In this document: one piece after another, positions 8,397 through 17,558 of the stretch
Layout: every line of letters starts with the position of its first letter
How positions within the stretch are numbered: position 1 is the stretch's first letter
From: Propionispira raffinosivorans DSM 20765
Lineage (GTDB): Bacteria; Bacillota; Negativicutes; Selenomonadales; Selenomonadaceae
Length of the DNA stretch: 64,000 bases
Direction of reading: 5' to 3'
NCBI RefSeq assembly: GCF_000381065.1
Contig: NZ_KB905844.1
Location: 66,262 to 130,261, forward strand
The notes under the pieces: model-generated
Databases searched by the model: none
What the model was told of the DNA's origin: nothing
Seen by the model: only the letters and a program-made list of their open reading frames with translations
Position numbers and translations under genes: made by a program

Positions 8397-9785
8397 TTGG
8401 TAACACATAAAGGAATTATTGTCAACATCGAAGCAGATAGTTTAGCGGAAGAAATCGGGCTAGAAATTGGCGATAAAATTATCGAGATCAATGGTCAAAA
8501 TTTGCGAGATATCATTGATCTTAGTTTTGCTTTGGCGGAGGAAGAAATTGAGCTGCTGATTGAGAAAAAAAATGGTGAACAAGAAGTTATTGAATTTGAT
8601 AAAGAATATGATGAGAAACTTGGCGCAGAGTTTGAATCGGCTGTTTTTGATGGAATTCGCTGCTGTGGTAACCATTGTTGGTTCTGTTTTGTCGATCAAA
8701 TTGCACCCAATATGCGTGCCAGTCTGTCGGTCAAAGATGATGATTATCGCATGTCTTTTTTATATGGGAATTTTGTGACACTTACGAACACTAAACCGGA
8801 AGATTTTGAGCGCATTAAGAAACTGCATTTGACACCACTGTTTGTTTCGGTGCATACAACGAACGGTGCACTTCGTGCCAAAATGCTGCAGAATAAACGT
8901 GCGGCCGATATCATGCAGCAATTGAACCATTTAAAAGAGGCTGCGGTAGAATTTCATACACAAATTGTATTATGCCCTGGAATCAATGACGGCGAAGAAT
9001 TGGAAAAAACCATTCATGATTTGATGCAGCTGCAGCCATTTGCCCAAACACTGGCGATTGTTCCTGTAGGTTTGACGAAATATCGCGAAGATTGTTACCC
9101 CTTGGCAATGTTTAGCCAAGAAGAAGCGTCGAGAGTGATTGATCAAGTTGAACGCTGGCAAAAAATAAATCGCAATAAAACGGGAAAATCGTTTGTATAC
9201 TTAGGTGATGAATTTTATTTTCTGGCGAAACGGGAAATCCCGCCTACTAAGGAATATGATGGCTTTCCACAACTCGAAAATGGTATAGGTCTTACCCGCA
9301 ATTTTCTCTCTGAATGGGATGAAATTACAGATAATGTTTGCAATCCTTACGCGAAGCAGATATACTTAGATATTGTATGCGGTAAATCAGCAGGTTCGGT
9401 ATTGACTTCTTTACTCGAACAGCTTGATATACCAAATTTATCAGTTCGGGTTGTTGCGATTGAAAATGAATTTTTTGGAAAAGAAATCACAGTTACGGGG
9501 CTCTTGACAGGGCAGGACATTTTAAAGAATTTAAAAGATCACCAAGGAAAACGGACTGGTGTCATTATTCCAGGGTCAGCACTACGTACTGGCGAAGATG
9601 TTTTTTTGGATGATTATTCATTAGCGGATTTACAGCGAGATTTGGGCGTGGATGTGAAGGTTGCCTATAATGGCGGTGAACTTAAACGTTTGTTGCAATC
9701 GTGGCATGAGCATCCGATGACATTAGATGTCAATCCGAATGTATATACTTGGCAAAGTAATGCAGCATATAGTAAGAATAAATAG
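8397..9785 (+). CDS. PDZ and DUF512 domain protein with radical-SAM-like cysteine motif
   Basis: An iron-sulfur protein of unknown function found in Clostridia, Negativicutes and cyanobacteria. It starts with a PDZ-like domain (GIIVNIEADSLAEEIGLEIG and DKIIEINGQN), followed by a CCGNHCWFCFVDQ cluster resembling a radical SAM CxxxCxxC site, then DUF512. The longest frame begins with TTG at 8307, but it would translate straight through the hairpin at 8326-8360. The TTG at 8397, preceded by AAGGTG at 8384-8389, gives a 462-residue protein beginning at the PDZ domain and is preferred, though not proven. It precedes der by 18 nt, a conserved pairing in these groups. Confidence 0.75.
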   Translation: MVTHKGIIVNIEADSLAEEIGLEIGDKIIEINGQNLRDIIDLSFALAEEEIELLIEKKNGEQEVIEFDKEYDEKLGAEFESAVFDGIRCCGNHCWFCFVDQIAPNMRASLSVKDDDYRMSFLYGNFVTLTNTKPEDFERIKKLHLTPLFVSVHTTNGALRAKMLQNKRAADIMQQLNHLKEAAVEFHTQIVLCPGINDGEELEKTIHDLMQLQPFAQTLAIVPVGLTKYREDCYPLAMFSQEEASRVIDQVERWQKINRNKTGKSFVYLGDEFYFLAKREIPPTKEYDGFPQLENGIGLTRNFLSEWDEITDNVCNPYAKQIYLDIVCGKSAGSVLTSLLEQLDIPNLSVRVVAIENEFFGKEITVTGLLTGQDILKNLKDHQGKRTGVIIPGSALRTGEDVFLDDYSLADLQRDLGVDVKVAYNGGELKRLLQSWHEHPMTLDVNPNVYTWQSNAAYSKNK

Positions 9786-9803
9786 TAAAGACAGGTGAGA
9801 TGA

Positions 9804-11129
9804 ATGAGCAAACCAATTGTGGCGATTGTTGGTCGTCCGAATGTGGGTAAGTCCACACTTTTTAATCAAATTGGAAAAAAACGTGTATCGATTGTTGAAG
9901 ATTTTCCAGGTGTGACCAGAGATCGTATTTACATGGATGCAGAATGGTTGAATCATCAATTTACAATGATTGATACGGGCGGTATTGAAATTGAAACAAC
10001 GGATGATATGCTGACTTCGATGCGTTATCAAGCTAAGATTGCGATTGAGGAAGCAGATGTGATCGTGTTCGTAGTTGACGGCAGGTCTGGGATAACGAAT
10101 GCGGATGAAGCCGTAGCTCATATTTTGCGTACCACTAAAAAACCAATTGTTTTGGCAGTAAATAAGGTAGACAGCCCAAATCGTGAAATGGATGTTTATG
10201 AGTTTTATAAATTAGGACTCGGTGAGCCGATTCCAATTTCTGCATCAAATTCCTTAAATCTTGGGGATTTATTGGATGGGATTGTAGAAGCTTTTCCAGA
10301 TCATGCCGAAGAAGCACGAGAAACCGATGAAATCAGCATTGCAGTAATTGGTCGGCCGAATGTTGGTAAATCATCTTTAGTGAATTTGATAATTGGTCAG
10401 CAGCGTTCTATTGTCAGTGATGTTGCGGGGACAACACGTGATGCTATTGATACACATTTTGTAAGAGATGATACAAAATTTATCTTGATTGATACAGCTG
10501 GCATGCGCCGTAAAAGTAAAATTGATTTGCCGGTAGAACGATATAGCGTTATGCGTGCTTTGCGCGCAGTGGATCGTTCGGATGTTGTGCTAATGGTTAT
10601 TGATGCTGTCGATGGTGTTACGGAGCAGGATAAGAAAATTGCCGGGTATGCACATGAAGCGGGAAAAGGTGTCGTTCTTGTCGTAAATAAATGGGATCTA
10701 ATTGAAAAAGATGATAAGACTTCACTTCGTTTTACGGAAACTGTACGCGATGAACTTGGCTTTTTGCAATATGCACCGGTACTGTATACATCAGCTTTAA
10801 CGAAACAACGTGTTCATAGAATTACAGAACTAGTAAAATACGTGGCAGAACAACAAGCGATGCGTATTCAAACGAGTGTACTAAATACACTCTTAATGGA
10901 TGCTATATCGATTAATCCACCACCAGCTCATAAAGGAAAACGTCTGAAGATCCTCTTTATGACACAGGTTGATATTAAACCACCAACCTTTATTGTATTT
11001 GTCAATGATCCGGAACTCATGCATTTTTCGTATCTGCGATTCTTGGAAAATAAATTGCGTGATAGTTTTGGCTTTGAAGGGACGCCTCTAAAGCTAGTCG
11101 TTAGAGGTCGTAAAGAAGAAGATGAATAA
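9804..11129 (+). CDS. der: Ribosome biogenesis GTPase Der (EngA)
   Basis: A double GTPase needed for 50S subunit assembly. The 441 residues carry two G domains in tandem, each with GRPNVGKS[ST] (near residues 8-16 and 182-190), DTGG or DTAG switch II motifs (the second as [11 protein letters not shown]), and NKVD or NKWD for guanine recognition. A KH-like C-terminal domain follows from about 350. It lies between the DUF512 gene and plsY, 28 nt apart from the latter, an arrangement found in many Firmicutes. Confidence 0.97.
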   Translation: MSKPIVAIVGRPNVGKSTLFNQIGKKRVSIVEDFPGVTRDRIYMDAEWLNHQFTMIDTGGIEIETTDDMLTSMRYQAKIAIEEADVIVFVVDGRSGITNADEAVAHILRTTKKPIVLAVNKVDSPNREMDVYEFYKLGLGEPIPISASNSLNLGDLLDGIVEAFPDHAEEARETDEISIAVIGRPNVGKSSLVNLIIGQQRSIVSDVAGTTRDAIDTHFVRDDTKFILIDTAGMRRKSKIDLPVERYSVMRALRAVDRSDVVLMVIDAVDGVTEQDKKIAGYAHEAGKGVVLVVNKWDLIEKDDKTSLRFTETVRDELGFLQYAPVLYTSALTKQRVHRITELVKYVAEQQAMRIQTSVLNTLLMDAISINPPPAHKGKRLKILFMTQVDIKPPTFIVFVNDPELMHFSYLRFLENKLRDSFGFEGTPLKLVVRGRKEEDE

Positions 11130-11157
11130 ATAACAAAGTGAATGGGGAGGCGATAAA

Positions 11158-11757
11158 ATGGGACTTTTTTTCGCTGGCATTTTAAGTTATTGTCTTGGAT
11201 CGATTCCAAGTGGTTTACTTTTTGGAAAATATATTTGGGGTGTCGATCTTCGTGAACATGGTAGTAAAAATATCGGTGCAACCAATGCTTGGCGTATTTT
11301 GGGTAAAGGACCGGGACTCTTAGTATTTACCGCTGATTTACTAAAAGGTGTTCTCGGTGTGGCTTTAGGACTTTATTTTGTTGGGACGCCGCTGGCTATG
11401 ATTTTGGGTGGAATCGCAGCTATTGTAGGTCATGGCTGGTCGATCTTTTTAGGCTTTAAAGGCGGTAAAGGTGTGGCTACCGGTCTTGGTGTTGTTACAA
11501 TGCTGATGCCGCATGTGACGCTTGTTATTCTAGGGGTATGGATTGTCATTGTATTTTTCAGTAAATATGTATCGTTGGGATCAGTGATTGCAGCAGCCTT
11601 GGTTCCAATTGTTGCGTATATATTTGATGAGCCATTGGAATTTTTGTATTTTGGCATTGTTGCGGCAATTTTTGTGATTTGCCGACATAAAATGAATATT
11701 GAGCGTTTAATAAATGGTACTGAATCGAAGATTCGATCTGGACATATAAATAAGTAA
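11158..11757 (+). CDS. plsY: Acyl phosphate:glycerol-3-phosphate acyltransferase
   Basis: A polytopic membrane enzyme that moves an acyl group from acyl-phosphate (made by PlsX) to glycerol-3-phosphate, the first step of phospholipid synthesis. The 199 residues have about five hydrophobic segments. The conserved motifs are SIPSGLLFGK, HGSKNIGATNAWR and GFKGGKGVATGLG. The start ATG at 11158 follows GGGGAGG. A terminator lies just downstream, so der-plsY ends a unit. Confidence 0.95.
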   Translation: MGLFFAGILSYCLGSIPSGLLFGKYIWGVDLREHGSKNIGATNAWRILGKGPGLLVFTADLLKGVLGVALGLYFVGTPLAMILGGIAAIVGHGWSIFLGFKGGKGVATGLGVVTMLMPHVTLVILGVWIVIVFFSKYVSLGSVIAAALVPIVAYIFDEPLEFLYFGIVAAIFVICRHKMNIERLINGTESKIRSGHINK

Positions 11758-11774
11758 AACCGACTAGTTCGGAT

Positions 11775-11820
11775 AAAAATGCTCGCGCATGATTCATTTT
11801 GTGATAAGCGGGCATTTTTT
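11775..11820 (+). terminator. Rho-independent terminator after plsY
   Basis: AAAAATGCTCGC and GCGGGCATTTTT form a 12-bp stem with one G-U pair, followed by T residues. A short CCGA/TCGG hairpin lies immediately before it. Confidence 0.8.
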
Positions 11821-11832
11821 ATTGATTATCTA

Positions 11833-11862
11833 TTGTAAATTGTAAATAAAAGATGGTATAAT
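11833..11862 (+). promoter_or_regulatory. Promoter of the ACT-regulator/hom/thrB operon
   Basis: TTGTAA at 11833-11838 and an extended -10 (TGGTATAAT, TATAAT at 11857-11862) are spaced 18 bp apart. An in-frame ATG at 11861 overlaps the -10 and cannot be the start codon. Confidence 0.65.
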
Positions 11863-11911
11863 GTCTACTGAGTATAGAATATCATCCATTGGAAGAGTAC
11901 GGAGGCTGAAT

Positions 11912-12358
11912 ATGAATAAAGAAAAATCTGGCTTTTTTTTGGTGAGAGAAGAAATTTTACCAGAAGCAATAAAAAAAACAATCCGCGTTAAGGAAATGTT
12001 GAAACGTGGTGAAGCGAGAACAATTAATGAGGCTGTTGAAAAAATGGAACTCAGTCGTAGTGCATATTATAAATATAAAGATTATGTATTTCCATTTTAT
12101 GAAGCGAGTCAGAATAAAATTGTAACATTGACATTTTTGCTGGAACATAAGCAAGGTGTTTTATCAAGTGTATTAAATACGATTTCCGCTGATTCAGGAA
12201 GTGTATTGACAATTAATCAGGGAATACCACTGCAGGGGGTTGCGAATGCCACGGTATCCATTGAAACGGCAAACTTGGTGGTGGATTTGGAAGCACTTCT
12301 TGATAAATTGAGAATGGTTGAGGGTGTAAAACGCTTGGAAGTATTAGGACAAGCGTAA
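11912..12358 (+). CDS. UPF0735 family ACT domain protein (PheB-like), probable regulator of threonine genes
   Basis: 148 residues: an N-terminal helix-turn-helix-like part (about 25-65, RTINEAVEKMELSRSAYYKYKDYV) followed by an ACT domain (about 75-148) of the kind that binds amino acids. Family members sit next to hom or pheA in Firmicutes, and a Bacillus member has been implicated in control of threonine biosynthesis (from memory). Here it shares a promoter with hom and thrB, so a feedback regulator of the homoserine/threonine branch is a reasonable inference. The start at 11912 follows CGGAGG with 6-nt spacing. Confidence 0.8.
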   Translation: MNKEKSGFFLVREEILPEAIKKTIRVKEMLKRGEARTINEAVEKMELSRSAYYKYKDYVFPFYEASQNKIVTLTFLLEHKQGVLSSVLNTISADSGSVLTINQGIPLQGVANATVSIETANLVVDLEALLDKLRMVEGVKRLEVLGQA

Positions 12359-12391
12359 GGAAACCAACCGGCGGAAAGGACTGGATAGTGA

Positions 12392-13693
12392 ATGAAGGAT
12401 AAGATAAAAATAGGCTTATTAGGTTTGGGTACAGTAGGTGTTGGGGTATGTAAAGTTCTGACGGAAAATGCTCATGAAATTTCACAGAAAGTCGGACGGG
12501 CAGTAGAAGTTAAAACGGTTTTAGTACGTGATGTCAATAAGAAACGCAATATCGTTGGTAATTTTGTGATTACCGATAAAATTGAGACCATATTAGACGA
12601 TCCTGAAATTGACATTGTGATTGAACTTATGGGTGGTACCGAGCCATCCCGTACGTATATGCTGCGTGCATTGCAGTCGGGTAAAAATGTTGTTACCGCA
12701 AATAAAGATGTTGTTGCTGAGCATGGAAAAGAGATGTTTGAAGCGGCTGAGTCAGCAGATGTTGATTTCATGTTTGAAGCAAGTGTCGGCGGCGGTATTC
12801 CAATTATTACACCACTGAAACAATGTTTAACTGCCAACAAAATAACTGAAGTAATTGGTATTGTCAATGGGACAACGAATTACATGTTGACTAAAATGAC
12901 CAAAGAGGGCATGGATTATAATACTGTATTAGCGGAAGCTCAAGCGAAGGGCTATGCTGAATCCGACCCTACAGCTGATGTGGGGGGGCTGGATGCAGCT
13001 CGCAAAGCCGCGATTTTATCATCGATCGCTTTTAATACGAGAGTTACTCTCGATAAAGTCTATGTAGAAGGCATTACAAAAATTACACCGCAAGATGTTG
13101 AATATGCTACCGAATTAGGCTATGTCATAAAATTATTGGCAATCGCAAAAGATTCGCCGGAAAATGGTGTGGATGTACGTGTACATCCGGCTTTTGTGCC
13201 AAAAGCACATCCATTGGCAGCGGTTAATGATGTTTTTAATGCAATTTTTGTCAAGGGTAATGCAATTGGCGAAGCAATGTTTTATGGTCGAGGGGCAGGC
13301 GCATTGCCGACAGCATCTGCTGTTGTGGCTGATGTGGTTGATGTTTCTCGTGATATCGTAAACCAGACTTTTGGTCGTATTCGTTGTACTTGTTTTGAAG
13401 ATAAAAAGTTTTGTCCTGTAGAAAATACAGTGTCTTCTTATTATGTACGCTTACTGGTTGAAGATCAGCCAGGTGTTTTAGGCTCTATTGCCTGTGCATT
13501 TGGGGATCAAGGTGTTAGTTTGAATTCGGTAATTCAAACAAGACGTGTGGCAAATCAAGCGGAAATCGTTGTGATTACGCATTGTGTAACGGAGGCAAAT
13601 CTGCGGAAGGCAACGCACGTATTAAATGAATTGCCGGTTGTTACCGAGATTCGTAATGTGATTCGTGTAGAGAAATCGCAGGAGGTCAATTGA
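12392..13693 (+). CDS. hom: Homoserine dehydrogenase
   Basis: Reduces aspartate semialdehyde to homoserine, the branch point to threonine and methionine. The 433-residue protein has an N-terminal NAD(P)-binding fold (GLLGLGTVGVGV, about 6-17) and the catalytic domain with GIVNGTTNYMLTKM and the ESDPTADVGGLDAARK segment containing the conserved Glu, Asp and Lys. A C-terminal ACT domain (about 350-425, LLVEDQPGVLGSIACAF) is usually linked to threonine inhibition. It lies 33 nt after the ACT regulator and 4 nt before thrB. thrC and lysC are not in the window. Confidence 0.96.
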   Translation: MKDKIKIGLLGLGTVGVGVCKVLTENAHEISQKVGRAVEVKTVLVRDVNKKRNIVGNFVITDKIETILDDPEIDIVIELMGGTEPSRTYMLRALQSGKNVVTANKDVVAEHGKEMFEAAESADVDFMFEASVGGGIPIITPLKQCLTANKITEVIGIVNGTTNYMLTKMTKEGMDYNTVLAEAQAKGYAESDPTADVGGLDAARKAAILSSIAFNTRVTLDKVYVEGITKITPQDVEYATELGYVIKLLAIAKDSPENGVDVRVHPAFVPKAHPLAAVNDVFNAIFVKGNAIGEAMFYGRGAGALPTASAVVADVVDVSRDIVNQTFGRIRCTCFEDKKFCPVENTVSSYYVRLLVEDQPGVLGSIACAFGDQGVSLNSVIQTRRVANQAEIVVITHCVTEANLRKATHVLNELPVVTEIRNVIRVEKSQEVN

Positions 13694-13697
13694 ATAC

Positions 13698-14612
13698 ATG
13701 GTGGAAGATAAGACGGTAAAAGTAAAAGTACCGGGAACTACGGCTAATTGTGGTCCGGGTTTTGACTCATTGGGAATAGCTTGCAATCTTTATAATGAAT
13801 TAGAGCTTACTTTACGCAAAAAAGGTAAACTGGTGATTGAAATCATGGGCGAAGGTGCGCAAAACATTCCTTGTGATGGGCGTAATGTTGTTTGGAAATC
13901 GATTCAATATTTGCTTCATCGAGCAAATGTTGAATATCAAGGTGCTTATATAAAAATGCTAAATCGTGTGCCGCTTTCTCGCGGTCTTGGCAGTAGTGCT
14001 GCGGCTATTGTCGCTGGTCTTACTGCCGCGAATTATGCAATTGGAAATCGTTTTACGTCTCAGGAAATTTTTGCGATGGCTACGGATCTTGAAGGACATC
14101 CAGACAATGTTGCTCCGGCAATTTTTGGCGGAATGACATTGAGTATTCTTCGTAAAGATGGTGAGCCGGAATGTTTGTCTTTTTTTCCTAAAATTGATTT
14201 ACAGCTTATTGTTACAGTTCCTGAGTTTTCTTTATCAACAAAAGCAGCCCGCAAAGTATTGCCAGCTGTTGTTCCACTCAAAGATGCTGTTTTTAACGTC
14301 GGGCGGACAGCACTTTTAGTTGGTGCACTTTGTGAAGGTAAAACGGAGTTTTTGGAGCATGCTTTTGAAGACCGTCTTCATCAACCATATCGCGAGAAGT
14401 TGATTCCGGGTATGTATGATGTATTTGCTGCGGCGGTGCAAAATGGAGCTTTGGGAGCAGCGATGAGTGGGGCGGGTCCTTGCTTAATCGCTTTTACTGA
14501 GAAAAATGGTGACGCAATTGGCACAGCTATGGTTGCTGCTTTTAAAGAACATAACGTCAAAGCAAAATATTTACTTTTGACGATTGATAAAAAAGGAGCA
14601 TGCCTGCTATAA
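13698..14612 (+). CDS. thrB: Homoserine kinase
   Basis: A GHMP-family kinase that phosphorylates homoserine for threonine synthase. Its 304 residues include the N-terminal PGTTANCGPGFDSLG, the ATP-binding loop PLSRGLGSSAAAIVAGL and the C-terminal GAAMSGAGPCLIAF. Its ribosome binding site, AGGAGGT at 13680-13686, lies inside the end of hom, giving tight coupling. A long hairpin starts 4 nt after the stop codon. Confidence 0.95.
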   Translation: MVEDKTVKVKVPGTTANCGPGFDSLGIACNLYNELELTLRKKGKLVIEIMGEGAQNIPCDGRNVVWKSIQYLLHRANVEYQGAYIKMLNRVPLSRGLGSSAAAIVAGLTAANYAIGNRFTSQEIFAMATDLEGHPDNVAPAIFGGMTLSILRKDGEPECLSFFPKIDLQLIVTVPEFSLSTKAARKVLPAVVPLKDAVFNVGRTALLVGALCEGKTEFLEHAFEDRLHQPYREKLIPGMYDVFAAAVQNGALGAAMSGAGPCLIAFTEKNGDAIGTAMVAAFKEHNVKAKYLLLTIDKKGACLL

Positions 14613-14616
14613 GGCG

Positions 14617-14662
14617 AAACTAAGAAAGCAACAGGCATTTTTGCCTGTTGCTTTCTTAGTTT
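14617..14662 (+). terminator. Perfect 21-bp hairpin after thrB
   Basis: Arms at 14617-14637 and 14642-14662 are perfectly complementary around a TTTT loop. The outer part of the 5' arm is A-rich and of the 3' arm T-rich, so the outer pairs can serve as the U tract of a bidirectional terminator. It begins 4 nt after the thrB stop and ends 25 nt before the next start. Confidence 0.8.
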
Positions 14663-14687
14663 GAGTTGGGCTTTTGAGGTGTTTAAT

Positions 14688-15926
14688 ATGAATGAAAAAG
14701 GTTTTATGGATCGAATCCAAGAAAATAACGGAAAGGTTTATATTGTGGGTGGCTGGGTTAGAGATCAATTGAGGCAGATAAAAGAAAAAGATAAAGACTA
14801 TGTAATCACTGGAATCACGGAAATGAAGTTCAAAACAGCATTTCCGACCGCTTTGAAGGTTGGAAAATCATTTCCGGTATATTTGCTCGAAATTGATGGG
14901 AAGATTTGTGAAATTGCTTTTGCCCGTAAAGAAAGAAAAACAGGCAGTGGTTATAAGGGTTTTGCTGTTTTTTATGATGCTTCGGTTACAATTGAAGAAG
15001 ATTTGTATAGACGGGATACGACGATGAATAGTATTGCTCTTGCACTGCCGAATGGAGAGCTAATTGATCCATATCGTGGACAGGCAGATATTAAAAATAA
15101 AAAGATTCGGGCGATATCGGAGCATTTTTTAGAAGATCCAGTTCGAGCGCTGCGGGCAGCACGGCAGGCGGCACAAACTGGATTCTCAATTGAATCGGAA
15201 ACGGTTCTTATGATGAAAGCTTGCCGGACCGAATTGATTTGCGAACCGCAGGCGAGAATCTTGAAGGAATTGACGCTGGCTTTGGGATCAAGCCAGCCAT
15301 CCTGTTTTTTTCGTTATCTTGCTGAGGCGGAGATTTTGGCTGTAACCTTTCCTGAAATTTTTGCCTTGATTGGTAAAACCCAGCCTGCTGCGTTTCACCC
15401 TGAGGGGGATGCTTTTGAACACAGTATGTTTATATTAGATCAAGTTGCAAAAAAAACGGAACGCCTCGAAGTTCGTTTTTCAGCATTGGTTCATGATATC
15501 GGCAAAGGTGCTACAAAACCCGATCTTTTGCCACATCATTATGGGCATGAGATCGTTGGCAGAGAAATTCTGGCAGATTGGAACAGGCGGATGCAGTTGC
15601 CTAAGATTTGGCTGCAGTGTGCAACTGTGATTATTTCGGAACATATGCGGGCACCACATCTAAAAAAAATCGGTAAAATCATCGATTTGCTTTTACTGCT
15701 CGATAAAAATCCCTTGCGAGTCGAGGGCTTTAATTTGATTATTGAGGCAGATCATAAAGGATTACCTGCCTACCTGCAAGAATATAAACGATATTTGCAG
15801 ACAATTTACAAAGTGCGTGGTACGAATAAACCGGCAGCCTTGCAGGGCATCGATATTGGTATCTGGATACGTCAGCAACGCATTTTAGCGTGCCAAAAAA
15901 TGCTTGGAGTTAAAATGAAATGGTAA
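14688..15926 (+). CDS. cca: CCA tRNA nucleotidyltransferase with HD domain (E. coli Cca type)
   Basis: Adds or repairs the CCA end of tRNAs. The 412 residues open with the class II nucleotidyltransferase motif VGGWVRDQL and the DKD metal-binding site, then EEDLYRRDTTMNSIA and the RNA-binding helices with EDPVRALRAARQAA. An HD phosphohydrolase domain follows (HPEGDAFEHSM, SALVHDIGKG), as in the multifunctional proteobacterial enzyme. The frame is open from 14661, but that codon lies inside the thrB hairpin; ATG 14688 with GAGGTG at 14676-14681 fits better. The tRNA-Gln in this window already encodes its CCA, so a repair role is possible. Confidence 0.88.
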   Translation: MNEKGFMDRIQENNGKVYIVGGWVRDQLRQIKEKDKDYVITGITEMKFKTAFPTALKVGKSFPVYLLEIDGKICEIAFARKERKTGSGYKGFAVFYDASVTIEEDLYRRDTTMNSIALALPNGELIDPYRGQADIKNKKIRAISEHFLEDPVRALRAARQAAQTGFSIESETVLMMKACRTELICEPQARILKELTLALGSSQPSCFFRYLAEAEILAVTFPEIFALIGKTQPAAFHPEGDAFEHSMFILDQVAKKTERLEVRFSALVHDIGKGATKPDLLPHHYGHEIVGREILADWNRRMQLPKIWLQCATVIISEHMRAPHLKKIGKIIDLLLLLDKNPLRVEGFNLIIEADHKGLPAYLQEYKRYLQTIYKVRGTNKPAALQGIDIGIWIRQQRILACQKMLGVKMKW

Positions 15927-15957
15927 CACTTATTTTCTGGTTTTATCTAGCACTTTA

Positions 15958-15987
15958 TTTACATTTATGAGGAAAATATTGTATAAT
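15958..15987 (+). promoter_or_regulatory. Promoter upstream of the gamma-carbonic-anhydrase-like gene
   Basis: TTTACA at 15958-15963 and TATAAT at 15982-15987 are spaced 18 bp apart. A second TATAAT at 16022-16027 has no well-placed -35. Confidence 0.5.
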
Positions 15988-16052
15988 GAAAAGAGACTGT
16001 AAATTGGAAGTATCTGTGTAGTATAATGTAAGATTGTGAAGGAGTGGTAAAA

Positions 16053-16571
16053 ATGTCTGAAAATTTGATTATGCCTTACAAATCTTTAACACCAAAAATT
16101 GATCCGAGTGTTTTTGTTGCGGATCGAGCTACGATTATCGGTGATGTGACAATGGAGGAAGGCTCAAGTACTTGGTTTAATACAGTTTTGCGCGGTGATA
16201 TTGAGCGTATCCATATCGGTAAATATACAAATATTCAGGATAATACAACAATTCATGTAATGGGAAATCAACCAACAATTATTGGTGACTATGTTACAAT
16301 CGGGCATAATGCGGTGATTCATTGTAATAAAGTCGGGAATAATTGTCTAATTGGCATGGGTGCTATTTTGCTGGGCTATTGTGAAATTGGTGAAAATACT
16401 ATTATTGCCGCGGGGACGATTATTACACAACATAAAAAAATTCCACCAAATTCAATGGTTATGGGGGCTCCAGGGAAAATTATTAGACCGTTGCGTGATG
16501 ATGAAATCGCAGCCATTCATCAATCGGCTATTAATTATAATTTAGTGGCGCAAGAATATATGAAGAAATAG
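16053..16571 (+). CDS. Gamma-carbonic-anhydrase-like hexapeptide-repeat protein (YrdA/PaaY family)
   Basis: 172 residues forming a left-handed beta-helix of hexapeptide repeats (for example ADRATIIGDVTMEEGSS, then IGDYVTIGHNAVIHCNKVG). The three zinc-ligand histidines are plausibly in TTIHVMG, IGHNA and VIHCN. Proteins of this family are trimers and often annotated as carbonic anhydrases, but activity is unproven for many. The ATG at 16053 lies 8 nt after AAGGAG; an in-frame GTG at 16044 overlaps that site. ndk follows 10 nt later. Confidence 0.8.
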   Translation: MSENLIMPYKSLTPKIDPSVFVADRATIIGDVTMEEGSSTWFNTVLRGDIERIHIGKYTNIQDNTTIHVMGNQPTIIGDYVTIGHNAVIHCNKVGNNCLIGMGAILLGYCEIGENTIIAAGTIITQHKKIPPNSMVMGAPGKIIRPLRDDEIAAIHQSAINYNLVAQEYMKK

Positions 16572-16581
16572 GAGTTTTAAC

Positions 16582-17001
16582 ATGATAGAAAATACATTGG
16601 TTTTGATTAAGCCAGATGCTTTTGATAAAAAATATACGGGCAAGATTCTTACTTGTTATGAAGAAAATGGTCTTAAGATTAAAGCATTGAAGCTATTAAA
16701 AATGACACCTGAGCTTGCGGCAAAACATTATGCAGAGCATATTGGTAAAGATTTTTATGATGAATTAGTTGGTTTTATGACCTCCGCACCGCTGGTGGCA
16801 ATGGTTTTAACAGGAGAAAATGCGATTGCTAAAGTTAGAGCGTTAAATGGGGCGACGAATCCTGAAAAAGCAGCAGCAGGTACAATTCGCAAAGAATATG
16901 CGCAAAGTGTGCAGCATAATGCCGTACATGCTTCGGATGGACTTGAAAGTGCCGCGCGAGAGATTCACATTTTCTTTAATGAAACAGAAATATTTGATTG
17001 A
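16582..17001 (+). CDS. ndk: Nucleoside diphosphate kinase
   Basis: Transfers the gamma phosphate of ATP to nucleoside diphosphates through a phosphohistidine. The 139-residue protein has the N-terminal TLVLIKPDAF, and the active-site motif NAVHASDG with His116 as the phosphorylated residue. It is the standard length for bacterial Ndk. It sits between the carbonic-anhydrase-like gene and the cobalamin adenosyltransferase with short gaps, in what is probably one operon. Confidence 0.96.
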   Translation: MIENTLVLIKPDAFDKKYTGKILTCYEENGLKIKALKLLKMTPELAAKHYAEHIGKDFYDELVGFMTSAPLVAMVLTGENAIAKVRALNGATNPEKAAAGTIRKEYAQSVQHNAVHASDGLESAAREIHIFFNETEIFD

Positions 17002-17023
17002 TTTCTGATTTGGAGGAATAGGT

Positions 17024-17518
17024 ATGAGTGTTTATACGAAAACAGGCGACCAGGGAACAACTGGATTACTTACGGGTGAACGAATTGCTAAAAATTCATG
17101 CAGGGTTGAAGCTTATGGCTCAGTTGATGAAATCAACTCAGCTTTAGGTTTGGCACGTGCTTTATGCAGCAAGGCTTTCGTAAAAGAAAAAATTAAAGAA
17201 TTACAAAAATTGAATATGATGCTTATGGCAGATTTGGCCAGTATTGCGCCAAAGGCCTATATTACAGAAGCGCATGTTCATGAATTAGAAAAATCAATTG
17301 ATGATTTGGAGGCGAAACTTCCACCCCTTACTGCATTTATTACAGCGGGTGATAGCGCAGGCGGGGCCGCACTTGATTTTGCAAGAACCGTTACCCGGCG
17401 GGCAGAACGCAGGACTTTGGAGCTTGCTGCATCTGAGCAAATCAATAAAAATGTACTGCTGGTTTTGAATCGTTTATCTGATTTATGTTTTGTACTTATG
17501 CGAACTGAAGAGCTATAA
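17024..17518 (+). CDS. ATP:cob(I)alamin adenosyltransferase, PduO type
   Basis: Converts cob(I)alamin to adenosylcobalamin. The 164-residue protein has the N-terminal YTKTGDQGTTGLLTG, which binds ATP, the YGSVDEINSALGLARA segment, and a C-terminal RAERRTLELA followed by NRLSDLCFVL. All are PduO/MMAB-type hallmarks. No cobalamin biosynthetic or B12-dependent gene lies in the window, so which enzyme it supplies cannot be told. A terminator follows. Confidence 0.92.
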   Translation: MSVYTKTGDQGTTGLLTGERIAKNSCRVEAYGSVDEINSALGLARALCSKAFVKEKIKELQKLNMMLMADLASIAPKAYITEAHVHELEKSIDDLEAKLPPLTAFITAGDSAGGAALDFARTVTRRAERRTLELAASEQINKNVLLVLNRLSDLCFVLMRTEEL

Positions 17519-17526
17519 TATGTACG

Positions 17527-17558
17527 GGGGATTGTTTGAGAAAAACAATCCCCATTTT
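17527..17558 (+). terminator. Rho-independent terminator after the cobalamin adenosyltransferase gene
   Basis: GGGGATTGTTT (17527-17537) and AAACAATCCCC (17543-17553) form a perfect 11-bp stem with a 5-nt loop, followed by ATTTTG. The 210 bp from here to 17769 hold no gene; I see no clear promoter in them. Confidence 0.75.

Noticed and set aside
11861-11911. Upstream ATG for the ACT regulator
   Set aside because: The codon overlaps the TATAAT -10 box, so it would not be in the mRNA; ATG 11912 has an ideal ribosome binding site.
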